Assembly: GCA_963921825.1 (NCBI GenBank)
Contig: OY997593.1
Coordinates: 67,874,039 to 67,938,038 of the forward strand
DNA: 64,000 nt
Reading direction: 5' to 3'
Origin: Erodium maritimum
Taxonomy: Eukaryota > Streptophyta > Magnoliopsida > Geraniales > Geraniaceae
Shown here: in pieces, positions 34,871 through 46,210 of the stretch
Layout of the letters: the number at the start of each line of letters is the position of its first letter
Position numbering within the stretch: the stretch's first letter is position 1
Program-made: the position numbers and the translations under genes
The notes under the pieces: model-generated
The model's input: the letters and a program-made list of their open reading frames with translations, nothing else
Database searches by the model: none
Told to the model about the DNA's origin: nothing

Positions 34871-35360
34871 TTGTAATCAAGGTATATCTGTGAGGATTGT
34901 GGTGTCCCTTCTTTCGGTCTTCGAAAGTTAAATTAAATCTTTTAATGTAATGCTTTGTTGATAATAAATCATGTCGATGTCTGGCTGAATTACTATAGGG
35001 TTGTGAATCTGATTTTCTTTTTTAAAAGTGAAACTTAGATTAAGAAAATTTTGAGACGCATCTCATGGTCAACTCATATACTGGCTGAAATTCTCACTGT
35101 CAAGCAGCATTGTTAGAAGTTCTGCTGTTGCTCCTCCGAAAACTGGATCGTCAAAATGTTGCTCCACCGAATACTCGATCGTCAAAAATTTATTTTGCTC
35201 TTCGATGGGATGAGAGTAGGAAAACGAGAAGTCGAAAGATAAAGGTAAGTTTCGGATTTTTATACTTTATGTAATTAAAAACATTCCTTCAACCGTTGGA
35301 AATCATTGGTCTTACTTTAAATTGGTCGATCACATGTCATTACGCTATTGGATTCTCATC

Positions 35361-35862
35361 TGTTAGAATATTCATATAATTGGACCTTCAATTATTAGCT
35401 TGAGTTTTTAGTTGAGTTGGTCCTTTAATATGGTATCAGAGCTTGGCACCTCACGGATTCGGGTTCAAATCTCACTCTCTACACAAAATTTAATTTCTTC
35501 TCGGTTTATCAAATTTGCCTTAAATGGGTCAGCCCTTATATCTCTCTTCTCGATGAGCTTATCTCTTCTTCTATAAAATTCACCTCAAACCCGTAAGCGG
35601 GTTTGTCCGTGAGGGCGCGTGTTAGAATATAACTATAATTGAGCATTCAACTATCAGCTTGAGCTTTTAGTTGAGTTTGTTCTCTAATATGGCATCAGAA
35701 TTTAGCACCTAACGGACCCGTGTTCAAACTCCACTCTCTACAAAAATTCTTATTTATTTCTATTTGTCTAATTTGCCTAAAATACATCAGCTCTTATTAC
35801 TCCGTGAGTGCGCGTGTTAGAATATTTATATAATTGGATCTAGTTGAATTGGTTCTCTAATA
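35361..35862 (+). mobile_element. TRIM retrotransposon in tandem form (three LTRs, two internal segments)
   Basis: Three copies of a roughly 70-bp LTR start TGTTAGAAT at 35361, 35620 and 35815 (the last shortened). The first two end CTCTAATA or CCTTTAATA and run straight into primer-site sequences: TGGTATCAGAGC at 35431, decayed to TGGCATCAGAAT at 35690. The LTRs at 35620 and 35815 follow a purine-rich GTGAGGGCGCG or GTGAGTGCGCG tract. The flanks are TCATC (35356-35360) and CCATC (35863-35867), a 5-bp duplication with one change. No coding capacity. TRIMs are known to form such LTR-sharing tandems. Confidence 0.8.
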
Positions 35863-36129
35863 CCATCGACTCAGTCATGCTAATAGTCTTATCTTTTGAA
35901 GCTTTGTTTACATCATCAACTCAACTTTTTTCTATAATTAAAATATTTTTTAGTAATTATAAATTACTTTTTTTAATTATGATCAAAAGTATTTTTGACA
36001 TTTTCCATTGTAATTTTTAAAGTTGAGATACTCTATACACAGTAGCCATTTGGATTTAATCTTCATAAGAACTATTAGAACCCAACTCACAAGGATGTAA
36101 AAATGAATTGATAACACCAAGAATTAACT

Positions 36130-36475
36130 ATTAAAAAAATATACCGCTCAAAAACTAATTATAGACTTGTTAGTCGATCAATTTGACACTGTAGACTTAA
36201 CGTAATTATGCAAAGTAACATTTTCCGTTAGAAATTACAAAAAACGTTAGAAAAAACTCTAAGAACTAATTATCATATGACTATTGAACTCAAAAACTAA
36301 TTGTAGACTTGTTAATTTTTTGAGTTTTTCCTAACGTTTTCTGTTATTTGACTTATTTCTAATGGAAATATTAGTTTACGTAATTACCTTAAGTCTACAG
36401 TGTCCAATTGATCGACTAACAAGTCTATAATTAATTTTTGAGTTCAATAGTCAAATGACTGTTTGTTCTTTGAGT
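36130..36475. repeat. Foldback (large inverted repeat) element
   Basis: Arm 36146-36232 (from CTCAAAAACTAATTATAGAC through ACTGTAGACTTAACGTAATTA) is the near reverse complement of 36352-36442. Each arm is about 90 bp and the loop about 120 bp. The loop repeats part of the arm again (CTCAAAAACTAATTGTAGAC at 36290). No target duplication could be fixed. It looks like a MITE or foldback transposon. Confidence 0.65.
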
Positions 36476-36777
36476 TTTTTTTTTTTTTCCAAAAATGAAC
36501 CAACCATCCTCAACAACACAAGTAAATAATATCAAACACAGACAAAAGCACAAAAACATAACTACAACAAAATATCGGGTTTGAATGTAATTATATCGAT
36601 TCGAACTATGCTCAATACATTTCACCAAATGGGAATTACCTAGATATACAGATGGTAAAAGATTGCTCAACCTTATTGACTAATATCATCACTATACAAA
36701 GAATTATAGCAAAAGAATCATGTGCAGAAGAAATAATCAAGGCAAAGGGGATTGTACAGAACAAGGATACCTCCTTT

Positions 36778-39700
36778 TCATGATGGTTGGTCAGGAAAAA
36801 CTTTCTCCATGAAAGTGACGAACCGATGAGCATAGAGCTTAGGTTCAACCACAGAGATCAAGCGAGGATCGTTTTGCAACGATTTACAGGCATGCTCCAC
36901 CTTCTTCCTCGTGTTGTATTGCTGAAGAATATCGATTATTCCCATGTAGAGAACCACGTCGTACACCTCGAAAAGTTCGATTTCAGCTGAATCATCATCA
37001 ACGTCGTCGTCCTGCTGAACCTTGTGATTGGCCTGAGCAGGCATGTTCACTCCCAACTGCACCGGCAACCTGAAAATTACCCTGAAACAGTTCAGCAAGC
37101 TACCTTGTAAAGTTTTGGTAAGGTGGTACAATGTCAGAAGCTACCTTGCAGTACCGGGCAGTAAGAGATCGACTTCCTTTTCACCAACAGAGTATGCTCT
37201 GAGGATATTTCCTCTAACGTGAGGGCCCGGTGTTTTTCTCACAGTGCTTGGTTCATGAGTTACCAAAATGAGGCCTTTTGGAGGAATTGAAAGCTCCCCT
37301 TGTGAAGTTACATCTAATGAAAGCCGAGCATTAGCTGAACTATATCGCATAATTTATAGTGAAAATCTCACTCAGCTACCCCTAAGTATGCACCATTATC
37401 AACTAACTACCCCTGATTTTGGGTGTGAAATGACGAAAATACAATCATGAAAAGTAAGGGTTTATTCGTCATTTCACACCCCCAAAGGTTGACGAAATTG
37501 ATGTGGATTGAAACTAAAAAAGCTTAACGGGGATTGTCAAAAACTTTTAAGACTTAGGGATAGTTGATGTGAGATTTAAATGTAATCAAGAACTAGTTAG
37601 TGTAAGTAACATGTTCATATCTCAAAAGAACAATTACCATCACTGCCCGAGAAACTCTCGTGATTGCTCATGGACTCTGAAGATTCTAAGAGCATTTTCA
37701 AATGCTCGGGAGCTCTAAAATGTAACCCCAACAGAAGGCTGTAATCGATTATTTGTTGAGATTCCAAGAACTTGCAATCCCGACGTAACTGTCTGAAAAA
37801 AAATAATAAGAATAGAAGATGAAATCGGCCCGTTTGCATTCAGATTTGATGATAAAAGTAGCACAAACTTACTTGAAAAGTGCGTGTCGCAATAACTTAT
37901 CCATGTAGAATTCGTAATCAAGATCACAATCTTTCAAAGTGGTATTCTCTTGAATTTTATCTTTATCCGTACATCTTCCAACTGTGGACCCCTTGAGGTC
38001 ATAACGACGGTGGATCCGCAATTCCGTGCAAAACATATTCCCCATAACTACAAATCGTACCTTAAAACAAACAAAAACAAGCACAAGTCATATGCATAGA
38101 GCCATAGACACATAGTATAAAAAAAACTAAGGCCACATGATGGAATATCAAATACCTTTTTTCCACCTCTCAACGTTATTCGATGGAGTCCGAAAAATTT
38201 GGTTATAAGAGTATTCTCATGCCCTTTAACATGGTTGAAATAGTTCGGGAGCATATTAAGAAGAACCTATGAAGCAAAAGAAAATATATATTATTCTGTA
38301 AATGATCAGATAGTTTAGTACAAAGTATTGTGTTGGTATAAACCTTCAGTTCAGATCGTTTCACTGTCTTGATCACGAATTTATCATCGTGAGAAAGATA
38401 GAAGATGCTGCCACTTTTCCCCGGTGAAGAAATCTCCTTCAGACCATCATCGCCACAAATGGACATCATATATTCAGCTGCATCTAATTTGAACATCTCC
38501 CTCAAATTCCTGTGAATAAGTAGTTTTAGGATTACCATAATATTTCAAACTCACGTGTAAGTCACGTTACAAAAAAAGTCCGAAAATTTTGATTGTTTCC
38601 GCATATTTTGTACTATGGTGACACGTGAAAATTCATAAGGAAGGTCATATGTCTGTAAAATTTACTATGAGGTCATGAGTTTGAAGGTTCATTCATAAAG
38701 GAAGTTATGTGCAATCAACCCAACATTGAAATACACATTTCAAGAACCGGCATTAAAAGCTAAGCAAGCATGATGTACGAAACAAATAAATACCTGAAGG
38801 CCATAGGGCAATAGTCCTTCCAGTAGAAATCGATGGAATAATGTGGAGGGGTAAATTGTGAACCCTTTTTAGGGAAATACATTCGTATCCTCGCTCGATC
38901 TCCAAAGTCAGAACCTCTAACATCACGAACCGGTACCGGAGTGATTTTGCCAACAGTATACCTGTGAACTTCAAATAAAGCACTTCATAAGTTCAATAAC
39001 AAGTCATATATCAGAGAGGAACTTTTATCTGAAGCCTTTGGGTATAAATAGGTTTACCTGATACCGAGCTGCAAATTGAGCATTAAATAATAGCTCCGGT
39101 GGTTATCGAATATATTTACACACGAACTTTTCTTCGTTTCCTTCGCATTGAATTTGTTACGATGTTTCCGTCTCTCTGATGGATGAGTTCGATTTCTAAC
39201 TCTCTCTTTTATCAAAACTCCTTGCACATATTCCCTTTCGTAAACTGCAGAACTGTTATCCTGCACCCGCTCAAAGTTTTGACCGACATCGGACGGGCAC
39301 GACATAGTGCATGAGATGTCATCACTCGAAAGATCTTCGGTACGATTACTAAAGCTCAACTTTTCGTCTAATGGCACATTCTGGTGCGATATCCTCCCCG
39401 AGCTTCTCACGACGGAGATCCTCTCGGAAAGAGTACGCCTCACGTCCGAATTCAGCGATGGACTGTGAGCTAACGAGTTCCCGTCATCGTTGTATCCGAC
39501 CGAGCTACACCATTTCTCAAGAGATGGGTCTCTACTTCCAATGGGATAGAATGTTCCTTTCCCGTCTTTTAGATCCTTCGACCACATCCCAAAATAATAC
39601 CCTTCATCGGCGTACCTATAAACTCCGGACCCGTGACGAAGCCCATTCAACCAAAGCCCGTCGAAAAGGTCACCGTTAGCCCATTTCATAATCCCTCGAC

Positions 39701-40234
39701 CGCACATCTTACCGCCCTTCCAATTCCCGATATACGTGTTCCCGTTACTCCAAGAATATCTACCGTTACCATCTTGCACGCCTTCCTTCCACGAGCCTTC
39801 ATAGATATCAGAATTGGAATATTCCTTTCTTCCTAACCCGTGTGGAATATTCATCCTCCACGCTCCGGTGTAAACGGATCCATCAGGCCTAGTGAAGGTG
39901 CCGAAACCATTTACATAACCTCCGGAGAAATCTCCCTCGAACTTCGCTCCCGATGGCCACGTCATTCCCCCTTTCCCCGTCATCTTTCCTTCTTCCCAAT
40001 CGCCCTCATAGACCGTTCCGTCCGACCACGTGTATTTTCCTTTCCCATGAGGAACCGTTCCTTTACAATCACCAACATAAATGTCTCCATTCACAAACAC
40101 CTTCTCATTAAGCCTAGATACAGGAAATGCATACCTTGAGATGCAAATAAAAACCAAAACAAATAAAACAACAAGAATAGACATTTGAATGTCGAGTATG
40201 ACCTTTCCAAATGGAACAAATCTATAAGTTTCAT
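36778..40234 (-). CDS. PIP5K: Phosphatidylinositol 4-phosphate 5-kinase, MORN-repeat type (PIP5K7/8-like)
   Basis: Exons: 40234-40203, 40113-39058, 38961-38794, 38509-38344, 38266-38156, 38060-37873, 37792-37638, 37334-37145 and 37069-36778. All joins keep phase, giving 785 codons. The N-terminal part has eight MORN repeats ([10 protein letters not shown] to [10 protein letters not shown]). The kinase part has the ATP-binding Lys in [11 protein letters not shown], the [12 protein letters not shown] motif, the catalytic-loop [11 protein letters not shown], the MGIIDILQ motif and a Lys-rich activation loop ([16 protein letters not shown]). The enzyme makes PtdIns(4,5)P2 at the plasma membrane, for trafficking and actin control. 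The short first coding exon ([10 protein letters not shown]) is inferred from phase, a T-rich 89-bp intron and a good acceptor. The unspliced alternative starts at 40271 and would insert a hydrophobic stretch. Arabidopsis PIP5K7 has a very similar layout. Confidence 0.9.
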
Positions 40235-40735
40235 CGCCAATTCCTCGCTTATCTCCGAGCAAGTCGGTCATGCAGTACAATATCGAACTTCATCTTTCAC
40301 CATATACACAAGACCACCTTATCCAGTTACGAGATTCTGAGTACACAACGAAGTTGTCATAGTTAGATATAAAAATTTCTTCCACCAAACAAAAAGGGAC
40401 ATGCATTTCAATCGAGTTTTTTTCCTTTTTACTTGAAGAATCTTAATTTATGTTGAGCATTACTTCCATCTGAAGGCTTTGCTACAGACAAAAAGGGAAA
40501 CCTTGCATTAGAGAACTATCAGATTCTTTTCTTCTATTTTTAGGAATTCCTTTAACATTCTTATCCTTTTCCAAGTAACGCTCTCAGTGTCATTACTAAG
40601 CAACATACGTATACGACACAGTATGAGGAAATTACTACTGCACTCTGCTACTTATGATACGTATTTCCTAATAAAATTAGCAGCATCTCTCGAGTGTGAT
40701 CATGGGAAAACAACTCTTCAAACTATACAGAAAGG

Positions 40736-40973
40736 GGATAATTACAACAAAAAAATACCCTGAAGTATTCACTTTTTGCAATTTGTTGCACTTCTTTTGT
40801 TTTTTACTTATTATTTTTTAAATCTAAATTGTAAGGGTAAAATTATCATTTTTACACACATTACAACAAAAAGACAAGTTCATGGTATATTTTTTACGAT
40901 TATCAAATAAAAGGGCTACAAGTTGCAAAAAACGAGTACCTCTTCGCACTTTTTTGCAATTATCCCTACACAA
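40736..40973. mobile_element. Foldback MITE in the PIP5K 5' UTR intron
   Basis: GGGATAATTACAACAAAAAAATACCC at 40736 pairs with AAAAAAGTGCGAAGAGG... read on the minus strand from 40973 (GGGATAATTGCAAAAAA). The arms are about 60 bp and imperfect. There is no coding sequence. It lies between the 5' UTR exon and the coding exons of the PIP5K gene. Confidence 0.55.
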
Positions 40974-41479
40974 AATTACAAATGAATTGTATGGTACCAT
41001 ATTAATCATGTGTTTGTTCTAATTTTCTTATATTTAGCATTTGGAAAAATCAGATACCTTACTTGATTTAGCTTTATATGATCATTAATCCACTTAAACC
41101 CATCAAACCAATTTGAGAATTCCCACATCCCACACAAAAACCCTTTCCATAAGGACTCATTATGAACCCAACCATTGGGAAGAACAAATGAAACCCAGAT
41201 ACATATCCAGAAAAAAAAAACACAATAAAGCTTGAATTTTTAACAATCTACAACCAACCCTTCATCAATCATCACCAGTTGAAAAGACCCTTTTGAATTC
41301 TCTACAAGAGAACAAAACAGAAACATACACAAATCAAGCAATTTCAGTAGTACCCATTCCAAAAGAAATGAACTTTACAGAATCAACTGAGACAAGCAGT
41401 AGAGTTATGAACCTAGAACAACAAATTGCATACAGAGAAGAAACAAAAAGAAGAATCATGTGCATACAAACCTGTTGAT

Positions 41480-41740
41480 AATGGGTTGGTGAAAGAGACA
41501 AAAGCTGGCTTTCCTGAGATGTGGTTTGGGGAGGAAAAGAGAAGCCCTAAGGATTGAAGCCCCAAAAGAGAAATCAAATGGGTCAGATGTTACCAGGTAA
41601 TATGTATGTAATCAGAAGAGAACAAGGTTGTCTTTTTTTCTTCTTCCCAGGTTTGAATCCGACCACAGCCTCTCCACAAGAACAGATGCTCTACTTAAGC
41701 TGACACTTCACCTCTCTCTCTCTCTCTAAAAAAGAAAAAG
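41480..41740 (-). promoter_or_regulatory. PIP5K 5' UTR exon and core promoter region
   Basis: On the minus strand, a leader-like segment with no ATG ends CATTATCAACAG|GTTTGT at about 41478, a usable donor for a 5' UTR intron leading to the first coding exon. A CTCT/GAGA tract lies upstream at about 41712-41728, a common feature close to plant transcription starts (Y patch or GAGA-type). The exact start is not visible. Confidence 0.45.
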
Positions 41741-41759
41741 CTTGCTCCTTTATTGCTGT

Positions 41760-43837
41760 TTTAAATTCTTCCATGCAAGGAATGGAGAGAAGCTCCTTGA
41801 TTAAGAATCATGCCACGTGTACACAATTCACCATCCTTCCCATGGCCCACCATTGTCCTTAATTTCTAATTAAAAAACACTTGAATGCGCTGAATTTTGT
41901 TCCATCTTTTGGTTTCAAGCTCTAAACTTTAGCTTCTCAAGATCTCCTAATATCTTGATTTCAAGTCCAAGTCATAAAAATCATCGAATAATATTAGTTT
42001 CTTTTATTCGTTTCAAAGTCAGTGTCATCAAAATTTGTAATATAATAGATAATACAAAACGACATCTTAGACTTAATCTATGAACGTGAAGGCATCTTTG
42101 TGAAATAATTTTTAAGACAATTATATATAAAATACAAACATAGTGTCCACTTTCTGCTGTTAATCTGATAATTGAGAATCTGGTACTGTCCTTTCTCTCT
42201 CTTTTTCCTTCCCAATTGCTCCACGATAACACTAATATTCTCGTGAAACAAACATAGTTTGTAATGTCAACTAGGCACACAATTTGAACAAGTAATGCCA
42301 AAATTGCAAATGATAAAGCACTGACCTCAGAGGAGCTATTACAATGCTCTGTTTTTTTTCAGATTCCAGTCCTGTGAAGGCCTCTCCGGCGTCAGGCTCC
42401 GGCGAGTCCTCGCCGGAGATCGGCGAAATTGGGGGTGAGTGAGAAAGATTGGATCTTTGGAGCGGCAGAGGAAAGGGGTGTTTGAATATTGTTGATCTGA
42501 GTCGTCCCAGTTAAGAAGAGACGGTTGCAAGACATGTGGAAGAGCATGGATAGGGACAAGACAGAGACAAAAGACAACCTCGGAGTTAGACGAAGGTTTT
42601 GACATTGCAAAAGGCGGCGCAACAATTATGCCTCTTGTGTTCCTAATTTGTGTCGGATGAAAGAACAAAACAACAGTACTGTGAGAGTGACTTCTTCGAT
42701 GACTGAACAGCCAATTTGTGAACCAAATTTTTGACACTTGGCTCTTCGATTTGAACTTCTATTGACCTATTATATATCTATATATGTTTAAATTAAACCA
42801 AGATAAGATAATAATATACATTTTCAGTCGAAAACAGAATCATAATTGAATGGTTGTATATCAAAAAAAAATGAATGGTAATTTCTAATTTGTAAAATAG
42901 GTTTTGAAAACCTTGGTAAGTAAGACTAATTCAAATTTAAAATCTTTACAAAAAAGTTTCTATTTTTAACGATTTTATCTTTATAAAAATATATAAGAGG
43001 ATGTAAATCACGTTCGATTGGGTGTTTATGTTTATAGACCGAAAGATGACTCGAATGCTTATTTGGGATAAATATAACTTCCTTAATATAAAGTTATGGG
43101 TTCGGTGATTCACTCTGTTTTCGAAATAAGGTTATTTAGTTCTAAATAAGTTTAATAGTGTTTTAGACTGTCGGTTTTTTAACGAAATAACTGACCGTAG
43201 GGCTGATCAATAATTGGGTGCATCTTATAGTTCAAATAAAACACATGGCTGTGACCCATAATTGTCGATTGTCGGATTCATCCAGGCTTGGGTGAATAGC
43301 TAGAGTATGTCTTGTAGTTCACACATGGCTATGACCCACCCTTGATTTAATCACTTATTATCAAATTTAACTTTCAATCCTTTTATCCACTGAACGAAGG
43401 CATGTTTTTTTTTTTTTTGACATTGAATGTGCATATAATTAATATAGGAAGTCTAAAGGTTTAGATCATCTAATGGTAAACTAAAAAAATAGAATCCAAT
43501 CAAAATAAAAGTAATAAAATATGTTATAAAAATATTAACATTAAGAGACTGATAGAAAAATGAAAAGGATACTCATTTGTCGAACCACTCCACAGTTATT
43601 GTCAGAATGATGTTGTGATAGCGGTCGAGACCACCAGTACAGCTGGCGATGACGAGATTTTTTTTTCTTCTGAAACTTGGATGACGAGAAAGTAGGGTTA
43701 AGCAAGCATATCGCTGGAATAGAATTGGCGACATGGCGGGCTGAGTGCTCCTCCGAGGTTCCAGTTGACGTCATCCTCCCTTGGATGATAGATTAGAGGC
43801 TTCAAAAACATGTTGATCATGTCCCTTGAGAAGGTAG
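41760..43837. other. Intergenic sequence with small repeat-like inserts
   Basis: Mostly AT-rich. A block at 42350-42740 is richer in GC and, on the minus strand, ends in an A-run (CAGATTCCAG complement, then AAAAAAAA). It carries a 132-codon frame with no recognised domain, and may be a small retro-insert. A T14-15 run at about 43399-43413 marks another possible A-tail. Nothing else was recognised. Confidence 0.3.
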
Positions 43838-44432
43838 TGTTGGGGAGAACCGGGCCTTATTAAGGAGGAGCACACAACAAGAAGCCCATAATATACACAT
43901 TGGCCACCACACTTGACCTAAAAGACTAGCCTCTCAGGTCATGGGTCCAAGGTGTATATTAAGTCTTCTCTTTTTCCCTGAGTATCCGATGTGAGACTCG
44001 TGACTCACATGTGGACACACCTAACAATCTCCCCCTCCACATTGAGTCTCATCACATCGGCTTGCTCGCACTCCTAAGCCCAACTTTTTATCAGTTCTAC
44101 TCAATCCCTTACGGGCCCACTTCATCTTATCTGGGCCCACCACCATGAGAGCAGCGATCATGGTATCCTGGTGTTTCTGGCCCTAGGAGATATACCCCGA
44201 CCCTCTTCCTGGGAGAGTCCACAGAACCAGGCTCTGATACCACTTGTTTGGGAGAACCGGGTCTATCAAGGAGGAGCATACAATAAGAAGCCCATAATAC
44301 ACACATTGGCCACCCCACTTGAACCAAAAGACTAGCATATCAGGTCATGGGTCCAAGGTGTATATTAAGTCTTTCTTTATCCCTTAAGTATCCGATGTGG
44401 GACTCCTGACTCACATGTGGACATACCTAACA
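43838..44432 (-). mobile_element. TRIM-like LTR pair forming the left part of the mosaic
   Basis: LTR copies 43838-44026 and 44245-44432 are about 90% alike. On the minus strand they start TGTTAGGT and end CTCCCCAACA or CTCCCAAACA. The 218-bp middle has a purine tract (GTGGAGGGGGAGAT on the minus strand) by the left LTR and a tRNA-Met primer site by the right one. Alone it would be a TRIM of about 595 bp. No target duplication fits this pair on its own; the only fitting pair spans the whole mosaic. Confidence 0.65.
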
Positions 44433-45275
44433 ATCTCCCCCTCCAGAGTTCCTACCTCTTCCGTCCACGTTCAACACGGAGCCTAACGATTTTCCAGAAT
44501 TCCTTCTACGAATATCTTCCCCGAGAATCAAGTCTCTTACCCCAACAACTGGTATCAGAGCCCGGTTCGTGGCAAGTGGGAGCAATGGCAGAAGATGGGA
44601 AAGTTCGAATCGACAAGTTCGATGGGAAAGATTTTGGATTCTGGAAGATGCGGATTGAGGATTATCTGTACCAGAAGAAGCTACATGAACCGTTATCATA
44701 GACCAAACCAGATAAGCTAAGTTCGGCCGATTGGCAGTTGCTAGATCGACAATCACTTGGTGCGGTGAGGTTGACATTGACAAGGAACGTTGCCTACAAC
44801 GTAATGAAGGAGACAACTACCTACGGACTAATAAAGGCGCTATCAAATATGTACGAAAAACCGTCTGCATCAAACAAGGTATATTTGATTCGTCTATTAG
44901 TTAATACGAAGATGAGGGAATGTGCTAATGTTACTGATCATGTGAACGAATTTAATACGATATTATCCAGATTAGTGTCAGTGGATATTAAATTCGATGA
45001 TGAGGTACAAGCCCTATTGTTGTTGTCTTCGTTACCTGATAGTTGGTCAGGAACCGTCACAGCAGTTAGTAGTTCGTCTGGATCTACTAAACTGTCGTTC
45101 GAGGGGATAAGGGACTTGATTCTCGGGGAAGATATTCGTAGAAGGAATTATGGAGAATCGTCAGGCTCCGTGTTGAACGTGGACGGAAGAGGTAGGAACT
45201 CTGGAGGAGGAGATTGTTAGGTATGTCCACATGTGAGTCAGGAGTCCCACATCGGATACTTAAGGGATAAAGAAG
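44373..45275. repeat. Inverted repeat, arms about 160 bp, inside the mosaic
   Basis: Arm 1 at about 44373-44537 is the reverse complement of arm 2 at about 45108-45275, with only a few mismatches. Landmarks are CACATGTGGACATACCTAAC against GTTAGGTATGTCCACATGTG, and CCGTCCACGTTCAACACGG against CCGTGTTGAACGTGGACGG. Each arm spans a gag end, a purine tract and an LTR start. A transcript through it could fold into a long hairpin around the gag remnant. Confidence 0.85.
44585..45220 (+). pseudogene. Copia-type gag (UBN2-like) remnant with a premature stop
   Basis: Starts MAEDGKVRIDKFDGKDFGFW 24 bases after the primer site, the classic start of Ty1/copia Gag in plants. A stop at 44699-44701 breaks it. 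It resumes as SADWQLLDRQSLGAVRLTL, with further Gag motifs (NKVYLIRLLVNTKM, DEVQALLLLSSLPDSW), and stops in an acidic, Gly-rich tail at 45220. The zinc knuckle, protease, integrase and most of RT are missing. The last 110 bases are repeated in inverse at 44433-44537. Confidence 0.85.
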
Positions 45276-45289
45276 AAGGATGTAATCTT

Positions 45290-45749
45290 AGAAGGGTTTT
45301 CTGATGCAAACTTAGGTGGATGTTTGGACACAAGGAAGAGTACTACAGGGTACGTCTTTACCTTGGGTGACACAGCAGTTAGTTGGATGTCTCGACTGCA
45401 GAAGAGTGTTGCTCTTTCAACCACTGAAGCTGAGTACATGGCTATTTCAGAAGCTGGAAAGGAAATGATATGGTTGAAGAATTTCTTGGAGGAGTTAGGG
45501 AAGAAACAGGCAGACAGTCCTTTGTATAGCGACAATCAGAGCGTCATTCACTTCGCCAAGAATCCTTTATTTCATGCTAGGACGAAGCATATTCAGTTGA
45601 GATATCATTTCATTAGAGGATTAATGAATGATGGTACTTTGTCCTTGAAGAAAATCCTTGGGTCAAAGAATCCTGCAGATATGTTGACCAAGGTTGTTAC
45701 AACGGAGAAGCTGAAGTTATGCATAACTTCAGCTGGCCTTCATGGTTAG
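45290..45749 (+). pseudogene. Copia-type RNase H domain, isolated
   Basis: An open frame with SDANLGGCLDTRKSTTGYVF, VSWMSRLQKSVALSTTEAEY, LYSDNQSVIHFAKNPLFHAR and TKHIQLRYHFIR ends at a stop after SAGLHG. These are the hallmark motifs at the end of Ty1/copia pol, with the catalytic Asp, Glu (TEAEY) and Asp (YSDNQS) in place. It is cut off from RT by the internal deletion and has no start of its own. The purine tract CAAGTGGGAGAT and the 3' LTR follow. Confidence 0.85.
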
Positions 45750-46210
45750 TTGGAGGAAGATGTCTCACTACCTCAGAAGCTTATTGATGGTGCATTGGGG
45801 TGTTATTGGAGTTACATGAGTAGGAGTGAAGTGAAGACATTCATGGACAGTCTCCAAGTGGGAGATTGTTAGGGTTGTGTGGAGACTTCCTATTTTATTT
45901 AGGAAAGGTCTAGTCTTCCTAATAGATTTAGGTAAGAGACTTGAGTAGGCAATTAGAGGAGATTTCCTATTATGATTAGGAAACCTAATTCCTACCTTAT
46001 TTTACCCATTGTCTTCTCCTATAAATACCATGTACTTGTAACCCCAAATCATTCATTCATTGTGAGAGCAATAAGAAGAGAGTAGTGAGACCGTGGACGT
46101 AGGCAAATTTCCGAACCACGTAAATTCTTGTGTTCTTGTGTGATTGCTTATTTTCCCTTGGTTTCTTCTTGCTTGAATATTGTTCCACGTTGTTATACCC
46201 CAACAGGTAG

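Larger units (their letters stand above)
31200..34975 (+). mobile_element. Plus-strand poly(A)-type non-LTR element split by two insertions
   Basis: The segments 31200-31372, 33318-33741 and about 34880-34975 read as one plus-strand element. It is GC-rich at the start, T-rich later, and ends TAATGCTTTGTTGATAATAAA at about 34948-34968. That end matches the minus-strand end of the element at 33742-34870 (ATAATGCTTTGCTGATAAAAAAA). A gag-only LTR element (31373-33312) and the minus-strand relative interrupt it. I could not define its 5' end or its target duplication, so the outer limits are approximate. Confidence 0.45.
43838..46205. mobile_element. Mosaic copia-type retroelement with two unlike LTRs in opposite orientation
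   Basis: The block begins TGTTGGGG at 43838, ends CCCCAACA at 46205, and is flanked by GGTAG (43833-43837 and 46206-46210), so it looks like one insertion. From the left it holds a 189-bp LTR in minus orientation, a roughly 218-bp internal stub with primer-site complement CTCTGATACCA (44232-44242), and a second copy of that LTR (44245-44432). A reverse-complement piece of gag and purine tract follows (44433-44537). Then come a plus-strand primer site TGGTATCAGAGC (44550-44561), gag, a start of the left-type LTR (45219-45274), an RNase H domain, a purine tract, and a different 339-bp LTR in plus orientation (45867-46205). Confidence 0.7.

Noticed and set aside
40190-40271. A membrane-anchored N-terminus for PIP5K
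   Set aside because: The hydrophobic stretch is better explained as a T-rich 89-bp intron; the spliced form restores the family's usual start.
42339-42737. A 132-codon frame that might be a small gene
   Set aside because: No domain, and the block ends in an A-run like a retro-insert. Kept only as part of the intergenic entry.
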